Shown here: positions 55,095-64,000 of the stretch, in pieces
How the letters are laid out: each line of letters begins with the position of its first letter
How positions within the stretch are numbered: the first letter of the stretch is position 1
Assembly: GCA_036365455.1 (NCBI GenBank)
Contig: JAWQUS010000002.1
Location: 6,200,001 to 6,264,000 of the forward strand
Source of the DNA: Macrosoma leucophasiata
Lineage: Eukaryota; Arthropoda; Insecta; Lepidoptera; Hedylidae
Length of the DNA: 64,000 bases
Direction: 5' to 3'
Translations under genes and position numbers: made by a program
Notes under the pieces: model-generated
What the model saw: the letters and a program-made list of their open reading frames with translations, nothing else
Told to the model about the DNA's origin: nothing
Database searches by the model: none

Positions 55095-55700
55095 GTTTCA
55101 AAGATAAATTTTCTAAGTCATGAATGCTTCAAACAATCGGATATAAGGTTGTATGCAACGCAAAATATTCTAAGTTCACAGTCGACTAGTAAATATTATA
55201 AGTGTTGAACAAGAAAATTACTAAGTTGAAGATATTACAATTTTTTCTAAGTTTTTTTCTAAATTGGGCATAGGTTCCCCGTCAGTTCACTTTTTTGAGA
55301 AATTATTCTAAGTCCTAATTTGCTTTTGAAAATTTTACAAGTTTATTCTTCATACAAATTAATGCGAAATTTTTCTAAGTCCAAATTTATCTTGAATTTT
55401 ACAAGTCAAAATTCGAATAAAAATAAACTAAGTCCAGGAAACGAAAACACTTTAACACTTCAAATGTACTCACGGTTTTGACTCTTCACTCACTTTTACC
55501 ATGCCACTCGTACCATGTGACCTGTGGTTCCACTGTGTGCCTTAGTTCCTTTGGCCGCTGTGTGTCTTAGTTCCTTGGTCACTGTGTGCCTTAATTCCTT
55601 GGCTGCTTGCGTCTCCAGGTCTTTCAGCACAAATGACCCACTGAATTCAGCCTTATAGTCGCCGGCCTTCCGTCGATACTTCCGACTCGATAAGGACCAA
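55095..55700 (-). promoter_or_regulatory. BEL/Pao 5' leader with primer-binding site and tandem repeats
   Basis: Directly after the 5' LTR the minus strand reads TTGGTCCTTATCGAGTCGGA (55700-55681), beginning with the TGG expected of a tRNA primer-binding site; I cannot name the tRNA. At 55533-55610 a ~25-bp unit (GTGTGCCTTAGTTCCTTGGC) is repeated three times. Several CTAAGT words occur at 55120-55440. Confidence 0.6.
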
Positions 55701-55725
55701 TGTTAACGGGGTAGCCTTCATACTA
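55701..55725 (-). repeat. BEL/Pao 5' LTR, piece 1
   Basis: TGTTAACGGGGTAGCCTTCATACTA, cut by the hAT transposon. The remaining 199 bp are at 58682-58880 and are identical to the 3' LTR. 34 bp between the pieces are missing. Confidence 0.85.
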
Positions 55726-58681
55726 GGGATGCTCGATGAACATCGATGTTCGATGATCATCGATGTTGAAAGCAAAAACATCGCTGTTTTAACATCGATA
55801 TTGCTATACGAAAAATATCGTAACATCGATGTTAACGGCATCTGTCATCGATGTTAACTCACGGCCTCACGCACGACACGACCAATGCAACTTACGAAGT
55901 TACGAAACAAAATATGTCTTTTATGAACGCATCCACAACACAAATCAAGTTTATTTTGAACTTTGAACGCGTATTCATTCATTCAGGGCGCACCGGTCGT
56001 TCCTTTTATTCGTCGTACGTTCTTCGTCGTCTCCTCGCTCGCTCTCTCTCACTCCCCTGACCCCTCCCATTCGTTTATTGATAAAAAAATTTGTTGTGCG
56101 TGCGTCGGCTGTTTTAATTTACTCATTTGATAGTATTCTATTATTGTGCATATAATATTACGTGAAATACAACAATATGTAAGTATTTATTGATTGACTT
56201 CTAAATATTGAATTCATCTGTTTGCTTCCTGTGCATGCTAAACGAAATTGTTATTTTTTAAGGTTATGAATGCTGTATATGAGATAAAGAGAGCATAGAG
56301 CAAAACAATTATCGTTTTCTTTCGCGCAAAATTTGAATGTCTCGGGCCATAGACAATTTATCTCTTTTTTTACGGCTGTGGTGTGGATTCTTACTGTTTT
56401 GCTTGCATTGAAAATAGTATATTAAGGTGACAGAACATTTTATTTTGTGTATTTTCTATGAATATTTTTGCATGTTCTGGTTATTTCGAGTTCGTGTCTG
56501 AATTTTATTTAAATTTCATTGTTTGTTTTCAGGAATACAGGAACAGAATTAAAAATGCCGCCAAAAAGTCGCTTTTGGGAATTTTTTGAAAGACTTGAAA
56601 ATAATGAAGCCAGATGTCGGTCTTGCCATAAAATCATAAAAACTTGTGGCAACACCACAAATCTTAAGTTGCACATTGAAAAAATGCATAGTTCATTATT
56701 AGGAAAAAATAGCAACGAGGAGAACACAGTTCATAAAACAGGCGCCAAGAGATCATTTAAGGAGACATTCGTAAAACCTGTAATGCCAACTGCTTCTACT
56801 TCTGCTGAGATAATCGCACCTGTCTCTGCTTTACATGAAAATAGTTCAGTTGATTCTGATTGTAGTTTTAATGAAAGTGACATAAGTGCATCGTCTATTC
56901 GCACAAAAATATTTCAGCCGACATTAAATCAAAGTTTCAGGAGCATATCTGAATTTTCTGAAAATGGAGCTAAAGGAATTCGCCTTACAAATGCTATCTT
57001 GTTTATGATTTGCAAAGATTCACAGCCGTTCCAAATGGTTGAAAATGAAGGATTTCTAAACTTAATGAAAGCAGCTGCACCTCTGTATAAAGTCCCATCC
57101 AGGCATACTTTCAAGAAAATGCTAGAGAACCGATATGAAGTTACGCAGAATCTTTTTAAAAATAAAATCAAAGGCCTACGTAGTAATATTACCCTGACAA
57201 CCGACATATGGACGGATACCATGCAGACTAGGAGTTTTCTTGGTGTCACTATACACTTTTATGACGAAGAACGTATGGCAATGGCATCAGTCACTCTAGG
57301 AGTTTATGAGTTAGCCGAATCACATACTGCTGAATACATTGGAAGAATGCTGTTGCAGGCATGTCATGAATGGTGTATAGATCCAGAAAAAGTATCCGCT
57401 GTGGTAACTGATGGAGGAGCAAATGTTGTTAAAGCTGTAGATATCTCATTTGGAAAAAAATGCCATATTATTTGCTTTGCTCACTTAATTAATTTGGTAG
57501 CTCAAAAATCAATCGCAAAAACAAAGGAATTGCCAGAATTAATTGGATCTGTCAAAAGGATTGTCACTTGGTTTAAGCATAGTGTAGTGGCGAGTGATGA
57601 ATTACGAAAGCATTCCGATCTAAAATTAATACAAGAAGTCAGCACTCGCTGGAATTCCACTTTTTATATGGTGGAAAGATTTTTAGAACTGCGACCAACA
57701 ATTAATCAAATTGTTAATTGCCATACAAGTGCTCCTCCAATGATAACTGCAAAAGGTATTGAAGAGTTGACTGAAATTTTTGAAGTTTTACGCCCTATAG
57801 AAGTTGCTACTAAAGAAATCTGTGGAGAAGACTACGTTACCAGCAGCAAAGTTATTCCCATAACACGAATGCTAAACTTAAAAATGAGCAACATTAAAAC
57901 AAACAGTTCTATGGGTCAGGATCTTAAGCAGAACATAATGACTGAAATCAGTAAACGCTTGTTACCCTCGGAACATGTTCAAATACTTGCTTTATCTACA
58001 TTGCTAGACCCAAGGTTCAAAAATATTCACTTTCAAGACCGCATAGCATGTTCGAAAGCAATCAAATTAGTCAAAGAATTACTAACTACTACAACGGAAG
58101 CAGAAGTAATTGAAGAAGTTATGAGTGGTTCGCCAGATCCAACAGAAGAATTTAATTTGTGGAGCGAACATTATAAACTTGTAAATGTCAAAAACTCTAC
58201 GCCTTCTCCTCATGATCACGATATGCCTTCCGAGTTAAGCTACTTTTTGAAAAATACAGTATCTGATCTTAAACAAGATCCTATCCAAGTTTGGAATAAT
58301 GTCATCGGTTCCACTTACCCGAAATTAAAAATAATAGCGCTGAAATATTTGAGTACTATCGCGACATCAACGCCATCCGAAAGACTGTTTTCAAAAGCTG
58401 ACTCTACTCTTTATCAACAAAGAAATAGATTAAAAGGTTCTTCTTTATCAAAATTACTCTTCCTGCAGTCAATTGATAAAAAATATTGGAATATGTAATC
58501 ATTTGATCTCTTTCTTAATAAATTCCGAACTTTTACACTGTGTTTTATTTTTTTGTCAGTTATTATTGCATAAATCATCGATGATATCCAACATCGATGT
58601 TCAGTTTTCGATAAATATCGAATATCGATGTCGGGCTTTCGATTATGACATCGATGTCAACATCGATGTCATAATCGAATG
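55724..58681 (+). mobile_element. BED-finger hAT transposon in the 5' LTR
   Basis: The left end begins TAGGGATGCTCGATGAACAT. ACATCGATGTT-type words are repeated on both sides (55740-55860 and 58575-58680), a candidate transposase-binding array. The right end stops at CATAATCGAATG, without the mirrored CATCCCTA, and the adjoining 34 bp of LTR are also gone, so a deletion removed the right terminus with part of the target. No target duplication remains. It carries an intact transposase gene. Confidence 0.85.
56555..58498 (+). CDS. hAT transposase with BED zinc finger, intact (647 residues)
   Basis: BED finger C21-xx-C24 ... H40-xxxx-H45. Transposase core with LTTDIWTD (214-221, catalytic Asp), VVTDGGANVVKAV (283-295, second Asp) and CFAHLINLVAQ, then EVSTRWNSTFYMVERFLELR with the conserved Trp of hAT enzymes. 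The C-terminal dimerisation block has ALKYLSTIATSTPSERLFSK, then NRLKGSSLSKLLFLQ. Related to the ZBED1/DREF and ZBED4/6 type. I choose ATG 56555 because a splice acceptor TTTGTTTTCAG (ending 56532) precedes it; the open frame extends 12 codons upstream, into that intron. No stop or frameshift. It could supply transposase in trans although its own right end is gone. Confidence 0.9.
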   Translation: MPPKSRFWEFFERLENNEARCRSCHKIIKTCGNTTNLKLHIEKMHSSLLGKNSNEENTVHKTGAKRSFKETFVKPVMPTASTSAEIIAPVSALHENSSVDSDCSFNESDISASSIRTKIFQPTLNQSFRSISEFSENGAKGIRLTNAILFMICKDSQPFQMVENEGFLNLMKAAAPLYKVPSRHTFKKMLENRYEVTQNLFKNKIKGLRSNITLTTDIWTDTMQTRSFLGVTIHFYDEERMAMASVTLGVYELAESHTAEYIGRMLLQACHEWCIDPEKVSAVVTDGGANVVKAVDISFGKKCHIICFAHLINLVAQKSIAKTKELPELIGSVKRIVTWFKHSVVASDELRKHSDLKLIQEVSTRWNSTFYMVERFLELRPTINQIVNCHTSAPPMITAKGIEELTEIFEVLRPIEVATKEICGEDYVTSSKVIPITRMLNLKMSNIKTNSSMGQDLKQNIMTEISKRLLPSEHVQILALSTLLDPRFKNIHFQDRIACSKAIKLVKELLTTTTEAEVIEEVMSGSPDPTEEFNLWSEHYKLVNVKNSTPSPHDHDMPSELSYFLKNTVSDLKQDPIQVWNNVIGSTYPKLKIIALKYLSTIATSTPSERLFSKADSTLYQQRNRLKGSSLSKLLFLQSIDKKYWNM

Positions 58682-58880
58682 TTATTCAAATAATTGAACT
58701 GAAAACAGTATGTGTGAAGATTGTACTAAGCCTCTCAATTGACGAACAAGAACCAGATATACTTATGTATTGACCAAGAAATCTCAACCGCGTAATATAG
58801 CTGTAGCTAGCGTTAGAGTCAACGCCATCTATTGAGCGAACTACTCCAACATTTGAATAATACATTTTGAATTCTGAACA
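58682..58880 (-). repeat. BEL/Pao 5' LTR, piece 2
   Basis: 199 bp identical to the corresponding part of the 3' LTR, ending at the GTACG duplication (58881-58885). Confidence 0.9.
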
Positions 58881-58885
58881 GTACG

Positions 58886-59194
58886 CGTATAAACAAAATA
58901 ATGTATGTCAATAAAATTAAAACAAACAATCAAGGAACAGCGCCGGAGGCGGGTGGGAAGGTCTCGCTCGCCTGTTCGGCCTGGCACCGTGCTGCGGCGT
59001 GTGCGTTGCCATCGATACGCGACGCGCATGCGCAACAAAATTCCTCATAAATTCCTCTTAAATTTTGAGGAAGCGGTAGCGGAAGAGGATATTTTTATTT
59101 TAATTTTTGAGGATGCGGAAACGGTTGAATGTCCCAAAATATTGCGGAACTTCCTCATTATGAGGAAGAGGAAGAGGAATCCTCAGCAACCCTA
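58886..59194. repeat. right arm of the outer hAT-type element, purine-rich
   Basis: GAGGAAGCGG, GAGGATGCGG and GAGGAAGAGGAAGAGG arrays mirror those at 43235-43365. The 147-codon frame at 58905-59348 reads through this repeat and the outer shell and has no recognisable domain. Confidence 0.6.
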
Positions 59195-59202
59195 TTATAG
59201 AC

Positions 59203-59460
59203 GACCAAATGTATTTTACTCGAAAATTTCGAACTTCCTACACTGCGCGTGGCCCAACATGCACTTGACCGGTTTTTTTTTATACACACACACAACACAT
59301 ATTTTTGATACACTTGACTCTAACGAAAATTGGCACTTTAAAGGTTAATAAATCACAAACCGTTAACTAAATCCAAAAATGATATTTGCACACCCCTTAC
59401 GTTTTTGAAAGACCTATCCAACAATGTCCCACACTATACAAAAAACGAAAAAAAGGGGCA
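59203..59460. repeat. 'GGGTTCCGTAGT' repeat, right half and a reversed fragment
   Basis: 59203-59280 continues the repeat cut at 43225 and ends CATGCACTTGACCGGTTTTT. 59345-59455 is a reversed piece (CAAAAATGATATTTGCACAC, AAGACCTATCCAACAATGTC) of the same family. Confidence 0.6.
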
Positions 59461-59955
59461 GGGAAGGGGTGGATTTGATACGTTGGCTCCCCTTGGCCTA
59501 TGAAAGATTGCCGCCTGTACTGTAAAGCATAAAAAATTAGATAAACTATAGAAATTAAATTAAAATGAAAAAACTGGTTGCCTGTGTGTTGGTTTTACGG
59601 GCGAAGATTGTACGTGACAACGTCTTTTTCTCGGTAGAAAGGCATTCGCCGGTCCGGCAGGCCTCTCTCTCGTTCGGTGACTCATCGTTACGTTACCGGG
59701 CGTTACACTTTTTCATGAGTGACTCCGAGCCGCAACCTAATTTAAGACGTTGTCACGTCAAAAAAAAACGAAAGTCAGTGAGTGTTTTCATTAATTCTTC
59801 TAAATAAATATTATTATTTTAATTGTTATATATACGAGTATATTAATATTTAGATTTAAACATTAAAATAAAAAAAAAAAATAACGGACGTACACTATAT
59901 TGATAATTATTGTATGTTTTAAATAGTAGTTATAGTAACAAGCCAATTTTTTTGT
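59461..59955. other. no gene recognised
   Basis: An 80-codon frame at 59565-59807 has no recognisable domain. Confidence 0.35.
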
Positions 59956-59959
59956 GATA

Positions 59960-60262
59960 TTGTAGATTTTTTTTTTTTTATGTAATGGGCGTGGCAAGCA
60001 AGCATGCAGTTCACATTGATGTTAAGTGATGACTGCAGCCTATAGACACCCACATGAAGACCAAGGTCAAAATACAGATGCGTTACCACTCCTGAGGCCT
60101 AAGGTGTTTGCCTCTGTGCTGGAAATTACAGGGCCGTACATTACCACCTGACCGGAACACGATAGTGCTGAACACTACCATTTAGCGGCAAGTATATTAG
60201 GTAATGCGGTGGTGCCTACGCCCGCGAGCTCCGTCACTGAAGCTCTACCACCAGTAAATTTT
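59960..60262 (-). repeat. SINE-A copy (antisense)
   Basis: Nearly complete, from a T-run to GAAGCTCTACCACCAGT. Confidence 0.75.
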
Positions 60263-60440
60263 TCCAGATTCTGTTTTATATTCTTCTAATAATCGTAATT
60301 GCCATACATGTTAATTTTTTCGCGAGGTGCTATAAGGACACGTTTTTGAGATTTTACACGTATGTGCGTAGGCAACTACTTAAAGAAAACGACCTAATTT
60401 TGCCGCCCTAGGCCCGAGCCCACTCGGCCTATAGGGAAAT

Positions 60441-61232
60441 CCGCCCCTGTCTGTCTGTCTGTCCGTCCGTCCGTCCGTCCGCGGTCTAGCGCAAAAACGA
60501 TTAGTACTAGAGACTTAAAATTTGGCCCAAGTATACATCCTTATTACGCCGACAAAGTGGTACAATAAAAACGACATGACATTTCTTTTTATTTAGGGTT
60601 CCCTCCCACCATAAAACGCGCAATTCTTTTTTTTAATTTTCCTTTTCTGTATAGTTTGGGGTATCGTTGGATAGGTATTTCAAAAATGTTAGGGGTGTGC
60701 AAACATCATTTTCGATCGATCGATCGATTCAATTAACTGTTCGTGACTTATTAAGCTTTAAAGAACCAATTTTCGTTAAAGTCAAGTCCCCCCCCCCCCC
60801 TACCGACTAAACGGTTGTTGTTAGAAATTCAAACGTTACGACAATACGAACAACTCCATAGTAATCATGCAATAGATGGCGCTAGGCATCATTTACATCG
60901 TGTTATATTGTTTATGTTTTGAAATTATAGATATTTAGTTAGAAATTCATTTATATTAAAGATTTTTTACCAGTTTGTAAGTTTGTACATTATACTGTAA
61001 GTGCATTGTAAATTCAAGTAAGATGCGTTTGAAGCGTAAATTCTGTCGCTTAGTTGAAGAGGTAGTGTCTTGTCTGTGAGTTTGTGTCTGTTGGTATTAC
61101 AAGCGGACTAGCGAACACTTCTGTCCGCGAATTTGATTCGCACTTGGCTGATGAAAAACCTAATAAATAACGACGGAACGGAACCATACACTGCCCGTGG
61201 CCCGACACGCACTCGACCGGTTTTTATATTAT
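60441..61232 (+). repeat. 'GGGTTCCGTAGT' repeat, longest copy
   Basis: Starts within the (GTCT/GTCC)n run (60441-60480), followed by GCGGTCTAGCGCAAAAACGA, and ends CCCGACACGCACTCGACCGG TTTTT. Useful as reference for the split copy at 42733/59203. Confidence 0.65.
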
Positions 61233-61735
61233 GAAGTTGGTAAACAAGTATGCAGTATGAGTAACATAATAAAAAAAAAATAATAAGTACGTTTTTTAGT
61301 CTATTCTGTGTAGCGCGATTACGAGATCTCTCAAACGCATAGGTCAGGAACCAGGTTCGCTTGATCTCGCAAAACTAAGTGAGCCATCACGAATTGAACT
61401 AGTCACCTTAGAATAAGAGCTGGTAGGTATATTACCAAGAAACCTCAATTGAACATTTTTCACGGAATTTCATTTATTTATACCATTCTTTGGTTCATTA
61501 AATACTTTCTGGGAAGTGGCTGTACGTACTCTTGATAATACTTGATAGGATAATTAGTTTTTCATTATTCACATCGATGGTCTCTCAACCTTCGTGGAAC
61601 AATACCCCTCTACAAAACTTTGAAGATAATTTCAAATTTTGCTAACGTTTTTTCGTACATTTTGCATGTATACTGAGAACTCTTAGATTGGTTAATAAAA
61701 AAATACTCAACAGTTCTTGATTGTTGATGTTTTTT
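61233..61735. other. no feature recognised
   Basis: AT-rich, nothing nameable. Confidence 0.4.
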
Positions 61736-61736
61736 T

Positions 61737-61870
61737 GTGTTGTGGAAGTGGCAAACAAGCATGCAGTTCACATTGATACTAAGTGATGACTGCAGCCTAT
61801 AGACACAAAGACCAAAGGTCTTATGCCTAAGGTGTTATGCCTCTGTGCCGGAAAATACAGGGCCGTTGTT
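61737..61870 (-). repeat. SINE-A 3' fragment (antisense)
   Basis: TGTTGTGGAAGTGGCAAACA through TGTGCCGGAAAATACAGGGC. Confidence 0.65.
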
Positions 61871-62164
61871 GCCACGCTATACCTATAAATATTTTTCATA
61901 ATGTAACAAAGGTGGCAAGCAAAAATGTATCTCACACGGATGTTTATTCAGTTTATTCATTTATTTCATATAATTAGGCTCCTGGAGAGCACTTTTACAT
62001 CGTCATTTTTTTTTTAAACTAACCTAGAGTGAATAACCACTAATAATAATCAAAAACACATAATAAATTAAATAGACACTGAACAATTTTGTATAATATG
62101 GAAAGCATCAATTATTTACAAATTCCTCCATTTCCCCATTTCAAAAGAAACTGAGAAAGAATGA

Positions 62165-62415
62165 ATTTGGTCGTCATTTCATGTGTTAAGTGATGATTGC
62201 AGCCTATAGATATCCACACAAAAACAAGAGGTCAAAATACAGATGCGTTATTACGTCTGAGACCTTAATTGTTAAATCTCTGTGATTGTTATAACGGCAC
62301 CCTAGGTGCATTACCATCTAAGCGGAACACGATAGTGCTGAACACTACCATTTGATGGCAGATAGATTGCTGATGCCTACACCCTCGAGCTATTATACTT
62401 GAAATCTACCACCAG
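62165..62415 (-). repeat. SINE-A variant copy (antisense)
   Basis: Has TCTCTGTGATTGTTATAACG, the variant middle segment, and ends GAAATCTACCACCAGT. Confidence 0.65.
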
Positions 62416-62419
62416 TAAA

Positions 62420-63080
62420 ATACAAGGGCATACAATCTTAATACAGTAGAGTGTACGGTGTGGTCTTGTCTTTTATGCATATTAGGTAGGTAGGTACCAA
62501 CCTAATATGCAAGAAGGTACTTGTTACCTACAAACACGATGTTTCACATCTACCAGGCGTCCCGTGACGACGCACATTTTTTAGCTATATCTAAATAAGA
62601 ATGGTATTAAAACGCTATTCATCTTTGCCAAATAATTGTAATTGAAATAATTCCTAAAGGTCTGAAAATCACGAAGAAAATTCAATTTGATCATAACAGA
62701 ATGGCGACTAATCTTAAGCCAATATTATCACAATATCGGCAATACCAATTCCAACCCTAATTAATAAGTGGAATTAATAAAAAGGTTATTCGATTACATT
62801 TTCTTTCGATTAGTTAAATCCGATCAGCTGAGACGCACAGATATGTAAAATAAGAGTAAAGTTATTTCAGATCAAATATTATGACAATGTATTTGGCTTA
62901 ATTAATTTTGCTATTTGTAGTATTCCGTTCCTAAAACGGAAACCTTTGTTTCTTTCCTTCCTTTTTCGGTATTGTGTAGGGTAAAACCCGGACAGTTGCC
63001 CAGGGGGTAGGTATAGTTGCCTCGATTGCGATAACTCTTGTTTCGCGAATGAAACACATATTATTTCATATAGGTATCTT
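62420..63080. other. no gene recognised
   Basis: Contains a short inverted pair CATATTAGGTAGGTAGGTAC / CCAACCTAATATG near 62479-62510. Otherwise AT-rich. Confidence 0.4.
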
Positions 63081-63131
63081 TTTTTATGTAATGGAAGTGG
63101 CAAACAAACATGCAGTCCACATTGATGTTAT
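63081..63131 (-). repeat. SINE-A tail fragment
   Basis: TTTTTTATGTAATGGAAGTG then GCAAACAAACATGCAGTCCA. Only the last ~50 bp of the SINE are present. Confidence 0.6.
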
Positions 63132-63473
63132 ATCTATAATATATAAATAATAATAATAATAAAAAAACTTCCTTCAGCTCAACCAAATACTGTTGCAGTT
63201 CATGGAACGAAACGTGTTAGTGCTATACAACGTGTAACAAGATTAAATGTACAACCCGAAACTAGTTTGTTCAGAATCGATTTTAGGCATTTTTTATGTA
63301 GGTTATTACATGGTGCACATTTTTTGTCCCAAAATTATTTACTATTAAAGAAATTATGGTCACCCATTTGGAGAACAGTCATTACAAACGAAAATGAGAC
63401 TAACGTTTATCCATAATAAAATGCAAGTCTCAACAACTTTACTAAAACTCGTTCAGACGTGCTATTTATTATA
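63132..63473. other. no gene recognised
   Basis: AT-rich; an (AAT)n run at 63147-63163. Confidence 0.4.
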
Positions 63474-63770
63474 AACTAGCTGACCCGGCAAACTTCGTAT
63501 TGCCTCACAATGAAATAATGTGACAAAGGTTTAATATAGGTATACGGAGTATTTGTATGGGAAAATGAAATTATGGTTTTTACTATTCCCCTTCAATTTC
63601 TTCATAATTTCTTACCTTTAAAACCTTCCCTGAACTTCATTTCTTAAATCATAATCTATTTATATAAAAATCATTTAAAAAAAAATTAAGCCAAATCGGT
63701 CTAGCCGTTCTCGAGTTTTAGCCAGACTAACGAACAGCAATTGATTTATATATATATATATATAAAGATT
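63474..63770 (+). repeat. 'CTAGCTGACCCGGCAAA' family repeat, best copy
   Basis: CTAGCTGACCCGGCAAACTT through GCCGTTCTCGAGTTTTAGCC to a terminal (AT)n run at 63750. Confidence 0.7.
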
Positions 63771-63863
63771 ATAATTTAAGACACTAAATAGCGGAAATTA
63801 ATCTTATTACTAGCGAGTGTTAAAAAAGGATACGCAGGTTAGGCTAGATCACATTGCAACTGT

Positions 63864-63957
63864 GTTCGTGTGTGAGTTGGTTCGTGTTTTATGTGAGTAG
63901 GTAGAGGTAGCTCTACCTACGGTCTCACATAAAACACGAACCAACTCACACACGAAC
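63864..63957. repeat. perfect 34-bp-arm hairpin
   Basis: Arms 63864-63897 and 63924-63957 are exact reverse complements (GTTCGTGTGTGAGTTGGTTC at the outside). The 26-base loop itself folds (GTAGGTAGAG / CTCTACCTAC). Followed at once by ATG|GTAAGT, a strong donor-like sequence. Confidence 0.85.
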
Positions 63958-64000
63958 AATGGTAAGTATGCATAGGGTGTGCATAGGTACTGTTTGTACA

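Larger units (their letters stand above)
45457..58880 (-). mobile_element. BEL/Pao LTR retrotransposon with two nested insertions
   Basis: Minus-strand element bounded by an exact 5-bp target duplication, GTACG, at 45452-45456 and 58881-58885. 3' LTR 45457-45714 (258 bp, TGTTCAGAATTC ... CCCGTTAACA); 5' LTR 55701-58880, split by a hAT transposon. gag begins at 55094, pol ends at 45873. Two insertions (50488-54546 and about 55724-58681) account for about 7 kb; the element itself is about 6.4 kb. The two LTRs differ at one base over ~224 comparable positions, so insertion was recent. Gene order gag-protease-RT-RNase H-integrase with a Pao-type YMDD and LLDQGSQ supports the class. Confidence 0.93.
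43226..59194. mobile_element. hAT-type element containing the rest of the nest
   Basis: Left end TAGGGTTGTTGAGGA, right end reversed TAGGGTTGCTGAGGA (14 of 15). The 8-bp target duplication TTATAGAC at 43218-43225 and 59195-59202 is exact, and the two sides of the outer repeat fit together when it is removed. Its own DNA seems limited to purine-rich GAGGAAGAGGAA arrays at each end plus unassigned sequence; no transposase of its own is seen. All later insertions lie inside it. Confidence 0.75.

Noticed and set aside
58905..59348. 147-codon frame
   Set aside because: Runs across the right end of one element and into another repeat; no domain.

Overview
This is an AT-rich animal genomic window, almost certainly from a moth or butterfly. 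The SINE and LINE 3' ends, the RTE-type tails, the (ATACAT)n and (TGA)n tails and the 'CTAGCTGACCCGGCAAA' and 'GGGTTCCGTAGT' repeats are of the kind I associate with Lepidoptera. This placement rests on recognising repeats, not on a host gene. I find no complete host gene. Two short stretches (188-319 and 24545-24643) look like possible host or relic exons. Everything else that can be named is a mobile element or its remains, so the window reads as an intergenic or intronic transposon island.

Layout. 1-5400: SINEs, a tRNA-derived SINE dimer (2735-3094) with its own 13-bp target duplication, and unassigned DNA. 5401-14755: a decayed PIF/Harbinger transposon with 30-bp terminal inverted repeats, a Myb/zeste-like second gene and a broken transposase. 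Its transposase is split by a Penelope-like element array (7591-14217) made of two nearly identical head-to-tail 824-codon units plus an inverted partial unit, flanked by a 12-bp duplication. 14760-15480: a MULE-like transposase relic and an RTE-tailed repeat. 15491-17236: an RTE-like LINE reverse transcriptase. 17250-42700: mostly SINEs, MITEs (several with TTA target duplications), a 5S-rRNA-derived SINE nested in a hAT-type MITE, a Charlie/Buster-like hAT relic (26193-27770) and many LINE 3' fragments.

42733-59280 is a nest of elements that can be peeled apart by their target duplications. An outer 'GGGTTCCGTAGT' repeat holds a hAT-type element (43226-59194, 8-bp duplication TTATAGAC). That holds a second 5S-derived SINE, a Jockey/CR1-like LINE and a BEL/Pao LTR retrotransposon (45457-58880, 5-bp duplication GTACG). 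The BEL/Pao element in turn carries a 4059-bp element with ~430-bp inverted repeats and a TTA duplication inside gag (50488-54546), and a BED-finger hAT transposon with an intact 647-codon transposase inside its 5' LTR (about 55724-58681).

The most promising unknown is the 4059-bp element. It encodes no transposase that I recognise, but it contains a four-exon gene whose splice phases all agree and which predicts a 204-residue protein with a CxxC...HxxxC finger and a very acidic tail. Next in interest are the near-identical Penelope tandem and the shared 3' ends that pair SINEs here with LINEs here. 59280-64000 returns to SINEs, simple repeats and a perfect 34-bp-arm hairpin (63864-63957).
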